A stretch of 64,000 bases of DNA from the NCBI GenBank assembly GCA_027475525.1, contig JAMWFC010000049.1, forward strand, positions 2,712,947-2,776,946. The letters are read 5' to 3'. Each line of letters opens with the position of its first letter. Position 1 is the stretch's first letter. Origin of the DNA: Macrolepiota albuminosa (Eukaryota > Basidiomycota > Agaricomycetes > Agaricales > Agaricaceae). Positions 40,013 to 51,404 of this stretch are shown here, one piece after another. The position numbers were made by a program, and so were the translations under genes. The notes under the pieces are model-generated. The model was not told the origin of the DNA. It did no database searches and saw only the letters and a program-made list of their open reading frames with translations.

Positions 40013-41638
40013 CCTCTGTCGACAGCTGAATCGGTGTCTACCATACCTGTGGTAGACAGCAACCTACCCGAGGCAGAGAAGTCAATGCACCCTCACACAA
40101 AACAGGAATCAGTGAAGAATATCCCACTGACACATCGAGTGCCGCTGGCAGATAAGTTTGCGGAGAGGGTAGCTTATCAGCGCATGCAGAACCAAGACCT
40201 GAAGTGCCAGGGACACTCCTGGATAGATGACCAGGGAATCTTATCCGATGGGATAATGCCCATCGGCAAGATGAGAAGGCAATATGTCCAACAGACACGA
40301 CAGCCTGACACCCTGGAAGACAGGTGACAGAAGAGCTAGGGACAGGAGAGCCCACTGCATTGGAATGATGCAGGGAAAGTGCACTACACAGGTCACTGAC
40401 CTGTACGCGCATTCTCTGTGGTACCTCCTGCTGAAGGTAGGAATAAAATGCCTGGAATAACTGAGGCGACAAAGGTGTATACTGAGAATATGCACCAGCA
40501 CCTCATTAGTATAATTGATGATGCAGTAGGCATAGCATTGCGCCTTCCCGAAGGTATCAAACTGTGGAAGGCGGAATCGAAACACATCCACCCGTACAGA
40601 GGAGAGTCCAAGTTTAGTGACTTGGAAAACTGGATGATGGATGTGTGCAACCATCTGGCAGCATGCCAGTATGGGGGGGATTGTCTAGATCGAGAACGTG
40701 TATTTGTTCTCCTGGAGTTCCTAGATGGACCGGCCAAGGCCTGGTTTTGACATCATGTCTTGCACTACAATTGTGCACGACAGCAATGGACGTTCAAGGA
40801 TGTAATCCTTGAATTGTATAACCAGTTTGTGAGTGCATCCACCATGCAGGATGCTCAGGAGGCGTTCGTTGCAACCTCCTACACCGAACGATTGGGTGTG
40901 CAAGGTTTCTATGACACCTTGATAGACCACGCACAGAATATATCTATTTACCCAGACAACTGGGTAATGATTGATACCTTCCTGCGTGGGATACCCGACA
41001 CAATGAGAGAGTCTCTCATTTGTGATGATGGGCTATTGCCTGAAGTGAATACCATTGAGGAGTTTGTAGCGCATGCATTGTGCTACAAACAAGCCCACAA
41101 AATAGCACGACACTTTGGGCTACATAGCTCAAAGAGTCGATTGATGAACAAGACCGAGCCTTGGAAGGTAGGCACCTTCTGGGCCCATCAAAAAAAGATG
41201 GTGGGCAATACAAATCCGAGGTTTGTGGTAAGAACAGCACCTCAGCAGGAACAACACTTCTGGGGCAACCGCCCAGTGGACCGTAGGGATGCACCGGCAC
41301 AGGATGCTCAGAGGGGTCCACACCAAGAGGGTGCTCAGCTGCATCAGGCTGCTGGTGAGGCCAAATTGCTGACACCAACTGGGCCACCGAAGTTTGAAGC
41401 AACTCGCCCTTTTGTGGCAAATAAGTGCTTTAAATGTGGCCAACCTGGGCATTTTGCAAATGCATGTCCAGTGGGTGGTGGACGGCTGGTGGCTAAGCCA
41501 CGTGCATATGTATGGGCGGCCCACACTGCTATCCCTGATGCTGAAGGGATAGACTCAGGAAATAAACCTGACATGGAAGACGATGAGGTGGAGAACCTCA
41601 GTCCTGAAGCACCAGAGGATGAAAACACCTCTGGGTAG
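40013..41638 (+). pseudogene. gag: Gag capsid and CCHC knuckle of element C
   Basis: Continues the frame broken at 31354. It aligns with A Gag: VAYQRMQNQDLKCQGHSWID against VNYQRIRNQDLRDHGESFID; the capsid motif is WTFKDVILELYNQF. In-frame stops include TGA 40325, TAG 40337 and TGA 40748 (Arg in A). There is no stop between capsid and the CCHC knuckle (CFKCGQPGHFANAC, from 41426), unlike element A. It ends at TAG 41636, where a small frameshift separates it from the protease frame. Confidence 0.85.
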
Positions 41639-42291
41639 AAGAGTTGTCAGATGACAAATACGTTGAGGTTGACGTATATGACAACAACTATTATGCCTGG
41701 GAGTCAGACTCAGAATTCATGGGAGCTCTGATGGACTACCCGGCCAGCACATTAGACCGACTAGTTGGAGCAGCCAATGTGAAGGTGTATAAGGTACACC
41801 TTTGCAAGGCTCCGGAGAAGCTGGTAAGACTGGTGTTGAAGCGTGAGGACAAGGAGTGCCTGGCGTTGTACGTTGAGGTGGATGGCCACAAGGCATGGAC
41901 ATTGTGGGATTCAGGTAGTACAACTACTGGGGTGACACCTCAGTTTTGTCAAGTGCATGATATTTCTGTCAGTGAGTTGAAGGAGCCACTACTCCTTCAA
42001 CTGGGTACTGTGGGCAGTCGAGCTGCAGTACAGTTTGGCATGCAGGCAAGTATTGCCTGTACAAAATCAAGGATGAAAGAGTACCTTGATGTGGCAAATT
42101 TTGATCGTTACGACATGATTATAGGCACACCGTATATGAGAAAGCACAACATTCTGCTTGATTTCAAGAAGAATGAGATAGTGGTGGATGGCACCACCAT
42201 TCCTGCTGTGCGAGTGACCATAGATAATGGCGATGGACATCTCCATTGACACCGCACCACAGAAAAGAAGGTGCTAGTCAGGCAACACTGA
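41639..42291 (+). pseudogene. protease of element C
   Basis: Retropepsin with LWDSGSTTTG near 41908 and DMIIGTPYMRKH near 42113, closely like A. One extra TGA at 42247 lies before the conserved TGA at 42289. Frame matches the RT that follows. Confidence 0.85.
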
Positions 42292-42296
42292 CTAGA
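42287..42296 (+). promoter_or_regulatory. conserved TGA-CTA-G stop context (element C)
   Basis: ACTGACTAGA, identical over ten bases to element A at 15538-15547. Downstream protein (LDGGNKSPTVEDVEDE) aligns with A (LDGRRATVQEVEDE). No clear hairpin follows here. Confidence 0.6.
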
Positions 42297-44475
42297 CGGG
42301 GGCAATAAATCACCTACAGTGGAGGATGTAGAGGATGAGGAGCAAGCTCATGTGAGCTTGCCAACAGATAGCCCAGCGGTGTTGATGCTGGAAAGCGAGG
42401 CTGTAGAGTACAAACGTACTCTGAAGAGGGGGGAGAGCCCCAAGATGAAGTACAAAAGGCAGAGTAAGCCTGAGGACAAGTGGCCTCAGCACACGGCAAG
42501 CACAGAGTGCCAACTGACATCGTCGCGAGTGAAGGTTGAGGACTTAGTAACGGATGACAAACAAGGACTGATGGAGGACGAGGTGTTCTCCACACATACA
42601 AATCGGTCAATCTGGAATCGACCGGTACCTCATCCCACGTTTGAATGGGCGTTTGATCCACAAATGCCTGCTGAGTGGAATGAGCTAGTGGCATCAATGT
42701 ATGCGTGGAATGGACCACGATGGACGGCAAAGGAGGAGTTGTATTGTCAGGCTAGTGATGATGAGATCTCGCCACTGAGTGAGGTATTCTTCGATGGACT
42801 GTCAGTGACATTGTGGAGAAGCAAGAAGGAAGTGCCTGTGCAACTACACACACTGGATGACAGTGAGCTGAGGATTACTGCCCTCAGAGAGAAGTATGGC
42901 CACCCAGCCATACAAGCAAAGCTGTCCGGGCATCCACACAAGGATGTGGACCAGAAGGGCAAAGGTAAAACCAGTGGTTTTATGAAGGAGGACATTCCGG
43001 ACCTACGATTGCAGTGGCAGCAGGAATTTGGGGATATTCTGAACAGAACCAAGGAGGAGTTACCTCCCTGGCATGAGGTCAACCATGAAATCAACCTTAT
43101 TGATGAGAATAAGGTGTATAAATATCATTTGCCGCGATGTCCAATGGCGCTGCAGCAGCAGCTCCAAGACAAGACCAATCGGTACCTGAGAGCCCACTGG
43201 TGGGAGGCCCAACCGGCATCCCAAGCTGCTCCACTATTGTGCATTCTGAAGAAAGATGGTACATTGAGGACGGCGTTGGATGCTCGCCAACGCAATGACA
43301 ACACCGTAAAGGACGTGACACCACTTCAAGTGATTCAAGAGGATGTTGCACGAGCGAAGTTCAGGTCAAAAATTGACCTGACGGACGCTTATGAGCAAGT
43401 GAGAATTCGCTTGTTGGATATTCCAAAGACAGTGTTCTCGTCGATCATGGGAACATATGTGAGCAACATTATGCAGATAGGAGATTGTAATGCTCCCGCA
43501 ACATTTCAGAGGTTGATGACCTCCATCTTCCAGGATGTGATCGGGAGGTTTGTCCATATATATCTGGATGACATATTCATATACTCCGATTCAATCGAAG
43601 AACACGAAGAGCATCTTCGTGTCATTTTTGAGCAACTGAGGTCTAATCTGCTGTACCTCAAGTGGAAGAAATGTGAACTCTATGCCAAGACAGTAGACTG
43701 CCTTGGACACAAGATTGACAGTCAAGGTATTCACCCTGACCAAGACAAAATTGATCGCATACACGAATGGCATGTGCCTCATAACTATAACGATGTGCAA
43801 AGATTTGTGGGACTGGTGAACTATATCGACAACTGTCTGCCTGATATTACAGCGTATACTGGACCCTTGATGTCCATCACACGGAACGGAGCTCCATTTA
43901 TATGGAGACCTATACACCAACGCTGTTTTGAGATGATCAAGAGGATCTCCTCAAAGACACCAGTCATTTGTCCCATAGATCCCTGATGTGATGAGCCAAT
44001 TTGGCTCATCTGTGATGCCTCAAAGACCGGAGTAGGTGCAATGTATGGCCAGGGAAGTTCCTGGCAGAATTGTTGGCCCACAGGGTTCATGTCAAGGAAG
44101 TTCACCTCGGCCCAACAGAATTATGCAGTCCATGAACTCGAAACGCTGGCGATACTTGAGGCACTCCTGAAGTGGGAAGACAAATTGATGGGATACAAGA
44201 TCCACATTATTACAGACCATAAAGCACTTGAGTTCTTCAAGACTCAAGCAATGTTGTCCTCCTGGCAATGCCGGTGGATTGACTATATGTCTTGCTACAA
44301 CTTTGACATCACATATGTCAAAGGCAAACTGAACAAGGTAGCCGACTGTCTCTTGAGGTATTTCGAGAGCGATAGAGTTGGTGAACACCATGATACGCAT
44401 GATTATGTCGATGTGGATATTTGTATTGATCCACAGGGCAATGATCTTCCATACCATCGCTACAAAGAGGTGAAG
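42292..44475 (+). pseudogene. pol: RT and RNase H of element C
   Basis: RT with YLDD at 43561-43572 and the upstream YKYHLPRCPMAL segment. RNase H begins near 43990 (LICDASKTGVGAM), with HELETLAILEAL and ITDHKAL. One TGA at 43984 replaces the Arg codon of the A sequence IDPRIDEP. Residues near the RT catalytic sites look conserved. It is cut by B' at 44476, where TGAAG (44471-44475) is the TSD. Confidence 0.9.
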
Positions 44476-45225
44476 TGTCAGGTTCCGCTGAATCGGGGGC
44501 TTTCCGGGAAAGCGACGCCCTTACGATGCGGACTTGATCTACGGATACTCAGGTGTCTGAAACTCCGGGGCTAAGGACTCCGGGGTTCAAGACGAGGACA
44601 GGGGGTAGTCCCGGGAGAGGGGACTAGAGTCCGGGAGTTTTGGGTTGAGGGTGGCTGAGAGTTAGAGGGGGTCGAGTCGTGAACCGGAGGTTCTAAGACG
44701 AGACCAAGTTAGTAAGTTAAGAGTCGCGAAGTGCGTACCAAAGCTTAGAGCACGCAAATACTAAGGCGTGCCAGTCGAAGCGTACCAAACAAGGCGTACC
44801 AGTCAAACAGAGGGCACGCAATATCCAAAGTAACAGTATGCAAAGTATGTAATATCAAGACTACCGAATACAACAGGGAGCTACGCTATAAGTACTACGG
44901 GGCCGGGTCTCAGGGTTCCGGGATGTCTGGGATGGGTTCCGGGGGTCATTGAGTAGCGGCAGGGGCTATATACCGGGATCGTGCGTGTGGGGCGCGCGAT
45001 CAATTGGCGCGGATGGGGCCGTGATGCGTGATGCGCGATGTCCGGAGCGCGTCGCATGATCCGATCGTTGATCGGGGCTGGGGTGGCTGATGGTGGTCCC
45101 TGATGCGCGTGATGGTGGTGTCGGCGGTCGTGATGGCGGGGCGTGTCCTGTGGGGTCGGAGGGAGGGTCCCGGAGGGTGTTCCGGGGGTGTCCCGGGGTG
45201 GGCCCGGAGGGGAGGGGTCGTGACA
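44476..45225 (-). repeat. 3' LTR of B'
   Basis: 750 bp. Differs from the partner at 54071-54820 by scattered single bases, for example CACGCAAATA against CACGCGAATA. Next to it at 45226-45242 is the polypurine tract as its complement (TCACCCCCCCCTCAGC-like). Confidence 0.95.
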
Positions 45226-45353
45226 TCACCCCCCCCTCAGCGCCGAGACCCTCCGAGGCGCGCGTAGCCGGTGGTTCGGACCGGGGGTCAACCGTGGGAT
45301 CCGGCACCTGACCTGCCACGTATCGAAAAAAATTTTTACCGTCAAGTTCAACC

Positions 45354-46735
45354 ATGTCGCGTACGCCAACGCATTCCCCGACGCCCCCGCAAACGAACGA
45401 GGTCGCGCCCCTCATGGCGTGGGAAGCCCAGGACGCGCGTTACCGGGCTCGGCTTGACCGGGAGCGTGTGGCGGCGCTCGCCGAGCAACGTGAGTACTCC
45501 CGCGCTGCCCCTTTACCCCACTGACCTTTCCTTTTCAGAACAGCGCAACATTCCGACTCCGGAGGCGGGTCCAAGCCGGCTCCCGGAGCCTGCTCCTGCA
45601 GCGGGTTCCGGGGGTCCTTCGGGGTCAGGCCCCAGTCGTCCCGCGCCCTCCTTTGCGCGGATGACCGTGCGTCCTCCTCGTCCCCAGCCCCCTCCCCGCC
45701 CGAGATTGCCCGCCCCTCGTTTTTGTCGCTCCCGGATGGCAATAGGGACCGTGGCAGAGGTCCCGGAGGATCAACGTGTCGCGTGGGCGGGCGCCACACA
45801 GGAGCTGTTCGAGGAGGCCCTGGAGAGGCCCCGGGGGCTGCCTACTCATGCCTGGTGCGTGAGTAACGGACCGGTGAGTTGTGCCCTACCTATGATCCCC
45901 ATTGCTGACTTCGGTGCAGTGCTTGCACTGCGCCCGCCGGGGGGTGCTCTGCACCTTCGAAGTCCTGAGCCCCTCGTCCCGCCGGGACACGGCCGTGTGC
46001 GAGGCTTGCCGCCTCAATCACGAGCGCTGTTCCGTGTCGGCGCTGTGGAGGGCGCGTTCTGTCGCCCGGGAGCAGGGATGGCCGCTGGGGGGGATTACCC
46101 GGAGGATGGGGGTTGAGGAGCGTGACTGGGTGGCGGAGCCGGCGGGGGAGCCGGTGGAGCCGGTGGGGGAGGGGTCTGCAGCGCCCGCGGAGGTGCCCAG
46201 TGGGGGGTCGGGGAGTCGGGGGGTCGTCCGGGTGGGGGGCCGGGGCCGGCCCATGGTGTTGATCACGCGCCGGGCCCCTCGGTCCGTTGCCCGGGGGCAG
46301 GGGGGGCACCTGGACAAGGGGAAGCGGCGGGCGTCGCCCAGTCCCTCCCCGGGGCCTTCCAAGAGGGCGTGCCTGTCCCTGGGGACCCCTTCCCCGGTAT
46401 CTCCCCCGCGCCTATCCCCGGCGGTGTTTTCCCCGCTGTCCGGGCGTCCCTTGAGCGCCGAGGTGAGGGAGCTGCAGGCGCGTTTGGAGCAGGCGGGCCG
46501 GGAGAGGGAGGAACGTGAGGAGGGGGCGAGGGAGGAGGCGGCGCTCCGGCGGAGGTTGGAGGAGGATCGCGAGGCGGCCCTCCGTCCCGGCCCCAGGATC
46601 GTGGTTCGAACGGGTTCTGGACGAGGGGGAGCCACTCCCTTCCTGGGACCAACTGGCCGAGGAGGTGTGGCGAGGACACGGTCCGGAGGGGTTGGGGGAG
46701 GAGTTCCGGGGCTGGCCGAGGGGAGGGGAGGGTGA
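45354..46735 (+). pseudogene. antisense three-exon gene of B', exon 3 deleted and shifted
   Basis: Plus strand, opposite to B' Pol. Exon 1 is 45354-45489 and exon 2 is 45539-45873, with lengths (136 and 335 nt) identical to element B. The introns are 49 and 46 bp with GTGAGT donors. Exon 3 starts at 45920 with CLHCARRGVLC, CEAC and RCSVSALWRAR, so all six cysteines are kept. After the coiled-coil start (LQARLEQAGREREEREE) a deletion relative to B joins EDREAA to the region before GSWFERVL out of frame, so translation ends at TGA 46733. The original C-terminal frame remains readable up to about 46760. The start codon is 128 bp inside the LTR, as in B. Confidence 0.7.
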
Positions 46736-46760
46736 GGGTAGTTCGGGGCCCCAGCTCTAG

Positions 46761-47012
46761 GGGCCCCCGTTTTCTTGTTGCTGTCCCGTAGCTGTAGTAT
46801 AGTGTACTATAGAAAATGTATATACTTGGCTGTCCCAGGTCAGTTGGAGTAAGGGGCGAAAGAGCCAAAAGAAACCGGAAAGAACATCTTGCCCAGACGC
46901 CGGGACATCACTATGAAATGGTACTAAAAGAGAGTAAGATCTAGAAAGGAGAAGCAGAAAATATACATGGGAGTTGAATCCCTACTGAACCCAGAGGCGG
47001 GGGTTACGCCCA
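46761..47012. other. spacer between converging antisense gene and Pol of B'
   Basis: About 250 bp, less GC-rich, equivalent to 12462-12736 in element B. No ORF of note. Confidence 0.4.
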
Positions 47013-50000
47013 CTACTGCCGTCTGTGAGTCCTGCGCCCGGGAAGATCGTTCCCCGGGTGCCGTTGTTGGAAGTCCCGGAGTTTGTCGAGGGCGCCTTCG
47101 AGGTTTCGGCGCGGTTCCCAAGTGTCGTCTTCCGGGCCGTATCCCTTCCACCGTACGAGGAAGTGGGGTCGTCCACGAATGTTCCGGGAGTCGAGGATGT
47201 CTTCAACCTCGTAGTGGTATTCGTCCTCGACCTCGACCGGGGGAGGGGGCTCGGGGCGTCGTTTGGGGAAGGGATCCGGGGGGTGTCATTCCAGGAGGCG
47301 GACGTGGAATACCGGGTGCAGACCTTTTAGTCCCGGGGGGAGCTCGATCTTGTAGGCGTGGGATGAGACCTTCTTCAATATTTTGAACGGGCCGAGGCGC
47401 TTGTGATCGAGTTTTGGAGAGGGCCGGCGGGTGCGGAGGTGTCGTCGATCTAACCATACCTTTGTCCCGGGGGCCCAGTCGGGGGTGTCTTCCCGTTTCT
47501 GGTCGGCGTGTTTCACGTAGGCCCGGTTCGCGGTGTCGATCTCTTCCCGGAGAAACTCGTGAAGGGATTGGAGATCCCGGGCGACCTCATGGGCGGCGTG
47601 CGACGGGATGTCCCGGAGCGAGAGTGTCAGTCGAGGGTGGTATCCCTTGTTGGCAAAGAAGGGTGATACCCCGGTGGCAGAGTGTGGCGTGTTGTTGTAG
47701 GTGAACTCGGCCAGGGGGAGCTCGGCGCGCCAGTCGTCCTGCAAGTAGTTGACGTACAGCCGGAGGTACTGCTTGAGGGACTGGTTGACCCTCTCGGTTT
47801 GGCCGTCGGTTTCGGGGTGGTAGGCGGTAGAGAGGTTAGTCTTTACTTCAAGTGCCTTACACAGGGAAGTCCAAAACTTGGACACGAAGAGAGGGCCACG
47901 GTCGGAGACGATGTCGTCCGGGAGTCCATGTTTGGCGAAGACGTGCTCGAGGAACAGTCGGGCGAAGTCCGGGGCGGTGTCCGTGGTGTGGCAGGGTAGA
48001 AAGATGCCCTGTTTGGTTAGCCTGCACACAACGACGAGAATGGCATCGAACCCTTCAGACTCCGGGAGTTCGACGATGTGGTCCAGGGATATGGAGGACC
48101 AGGGGCGTCGTCCGACTGGCAGGGGTTTCAGGAGTCCGTATGGCCGGTGTCGGGGGACCTTGGCCCGGAGGCAGGGTTCGCATGATCGAATGTAGCGGGT
48201 CACGTCCTTCTTCAACCCTGGCCAAAAGTAAGTCCGGGAGATGAGCTGGAGGGTCTTACGTATTCCAGGATGTCCCCGGAGCTTGTGGTCGTGGTGTTGA
48301 CGGAGGACGTCGTAGCGAAGTCGGGTGTGATCTGGGACGTAGATGCGGCCATCCCGGAGGAGGAGTTTTTTGTCGGGGGACAGGGAGAAGGCGGGGTCCC
48401 GGTCGGTTCCATCAGGGGGGTTGCGGGGGTCGTGATCGGTGAAGTACTTGTCTCGGGGGGCGCGGCGAATCTGACTCAGGGTCCCTTCCTCGTTTAAGAT
48501 CAGTAAGGCATTCAAATGTTCGGGAGGGATCACCACGCGATGATTGAACGCATTACGTTCCGCCTCGAACGACTTCTTGGGGTAGACGTCCGGACGGCGG
48601 GTGAGGGCGTCGGGCTTGGCGCCAAGTCGTCCCGGGCGGTATTGGATCGTGAAGTCGTACTCCGAGAGGATCTCGGACCATCGGGCCTGCCGTCGACTGA
48701 GTTGCTTGGTCGTGGTGAAGTACTGCAGGTTATTATGATCCGAGTAGACCTGGATCCGGTGCCGGGCTCCCTCGAGATAGGCCCGCCATTGCTTGAAGGC
48801 TTCAACGATGGCGAGGAGTTCCTTGTCGTAAATGTTGTAGTTGAGCTCGGCGTCGATCATGGACCGGGTGTAGAAAGCGACTGGCCAGGGTTCCCCACCG
48901 TCAGATTCCATCTGCGAGAGAATCCCGGCGATGGCGTAGTCGGAGGCGTCGCATTCTAGGATGATCGGGAGGGCCGGGTCGTAGTGCCGGAGTACCGGGG
49001 CGACTGTGAAAGCCTCCTTGAGCAGGTTAAAGACGCTCTGGCACTTACTGTCCCAGTTCCAGGCGACGTCCTTGCGCGTGAGCCGGTTGAGGGGTTTCGT
49101 AATCCCGGAGTAGTTGTCTATAAACCTCCGGTAGAAGTTAGCGAAACCCAGGAAGGACTGTACTTCCTTGACGTTCCGGGGCTGCGGCCAGTTGACGATG
49201 GCCTCGACCTTGTGGGGGTCCATGCGAACGCCGTTCGGGGATACTATGACGCCAAGATACTCAACCTCTTCCGTATGGAATGAACACTTCTCGGGCTTGG
49301 CGTGGAGGTTGTGCTCCCGGAGGCGTTCGAGGACTTGCCGGACATGCTTCTGGTGATCCTCCGGTGAGTCGGAATAAATGAGGATGTCGTCCAGGTAGAC
49401 GATCACAAAGACGTCGCTCATGTCGTGGAAGATGTCGTTCATGAAGTATTGGAACGTGGCGGGGGAGTTAGTCATTCCGAAAGGCATCACAAGATACTCA
49501 AACAGACCATACCGCGTGCGGAACGCGGTTTTCCACTCGTGTCCCGGGGCGATGCGGACGTTGTTGTAACCGGAGCGGAGGTCGATTTTCGTGTAGACCT
49601 TGGCACTGCGGAGTCGATCGACCAGATCGCCGATGAGCGGGAGCGGGTAGCGGTTCTTCTTGGTGATCTTGTTGAGTCCCCGGTAGTCGACACAGAGTCG
49701 GAGCGAGCCGTCCTTCTTCTTGGCGAATAGAACCGGGGCTCCGGCGGCGGAGGCGGAGGGTCGGATGAATCCCTTACCGAGCATTTCGTCGAGGTAGTCC
49801 TTGAGAGCCCGGAGTTTGACCTCTGACATGTTGTAGACCTTGCCGAAAGGGGGGGTGGCTCCTTCCTCGAGGTCGATGGTGTGATCATAGGGGCGGTGAG
49901 GGGGGATCTCCTTGGCGTCTCCTTCGGAGAATACGTCAGCGAACTCGTGATATTCCGGGGGAACTACTTCTCGGAGGATCTGCTCCTTGGTCTTTGGTTC

Positions 50001-51404
50001 CGGGGGAATGGCGTCCCCTCGTAGGTGTTCTTCCGGGAGAGAAGGCGAGGTGTGCAGCTGAAACGTGGGAGTTCCATCCCTCATGAGGCGGGCGAAGGGG
50101 GCAGCCCCAATGATTCTGATGTCGAGTGCGCTCGGGTCGATCGGAGTTGCGGAAGCATCGGCCGGAGCGGGTGCGACGCGTGTCTGAGACCGGCAGGGGT
50201 AGTTCGGCCCTTTGTACTTGTTCCGAGGAATGTTTGGGGGTCGATCGGGGGCCTTGCGGTCTCGGACGGGCGTGGGTGGTGCATGCGTGGGGGGCGCGGC
50301 AGTCGTCCCGGGGGCGTCGGGCGCCGGGTCGTCTCCTAGGGCCCGGAGGTGCACGATGGCCGAGGGGTGGTCTTCGGGTCCCGGGAAGGTCATGGTGAGC
50401 GTCCTCCAATCGATATCGGGGTTTGTGTCGCGCAGCCAGGGTAGTCCCAGCACCATCGGGGTCGATTCGTGAAGTCGCGTGACCAGGAAGTCGGAAGTGA
50501 ACTCGTAGCTGTTGTCCAGGGTCACGCGTCCCGAGTGAGACCTTCGGATGGGGCCGGATGAGGAGGGGGTGCCGTCGAGGCGTTGCAGGCGGAGGGGCTG
50601 GTCGAGGGAGTCGTGGGGGAGGTCGAGAGCGTCGCTGATGAATACTCCGGTGGCTCCGCTGTCGATGAGGGCCGAGATTGGTCCTGGGGCGCCGTCCAGC
50701 CTGGCATTGATGACGAAGGATCGGGATGAACGGGACTGGAGTCCCGGGGGTGGTGGAGGCCCGTCCTTCGGGGCAGGGTTGGGGGAGTGGGGGATGTCGA
50801 AGGGGAGTTGCTGGTCGTCGGGGGTCGGGTCCCGGGTCAGGCGAAGGGTGAGGTGTCGCCAATCGATGCGGGGGTTAGTGTCTCGGAGCCACGGGAGCCC
50901 TAGGACCAGGGGTGCGGAAGGGTGGAGTTTGGTTATCAACATCCGGAGGGTGTGAGTCTGTCCGTTGGCGAAGGTAACGGGCATACGCACAAAATGAGTG
51001 ATGTTCCCCGCCGTAGAGGCGTCGCCGTCGAAGAGGCAGAGCCGTACCGGGACCGGGAGTCGCTGGGCGGGTTCCGGGGCGAAGGTAGACCATGCTTCAT
51101 CGATGAAGTTGTCGGTGGCGCCACTGTCGACGAGGGTGTTGAGGGGAGTTCCGGAGGGGGTGAGGCGGGTTTTGAGGAGGAGGGAGTGCGAAGAGTGGGA
51201 GGGTAGGTAAGCCGTGAGGGTGTCCTGTATGAGTACCGTAGAGCGAAGGTGTGAGACCGGGGCGGAGAAGACGTCGGGGTCGATTCCGCGATTTAGGGCG
51301 TCTTCCGGGTCTAAATCGCCGGGTCGTTTTCCGAATACTTGTAGGTGGCGTCCTCCCCTTCGAAGGTCCAGGTGGCACGTCCCATGACCTGTCGTTTGGG
51401 GCAC
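47013..51404 (-). CDS. pol: Pol of B': two proteases, RT, RNase H, integrase, chromodomain
   Basis: About 1,460 codons in one frame, with a single TGA at 47286-47288 (CGA in element B) just before the chromodomain. From the N-terminus: protease 1 ([10 protein letters not shown], near 51120), protease 2 ([10 protein letters not shown], near 50660), RT with YLDD near 49400, RNase H, then integrase with the zinc domain and intact D,D,E ([17 protein letters not shown]). The chromodomain lies at about 47060-47220. The frame is open upstream of 51404 into Gag, with an overlap of about 115 nt in another frame. The TGA would remove only the chromodomain, which targets insertion to marked chromatin, so the enzyme core could work. 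Confidence 0.92.
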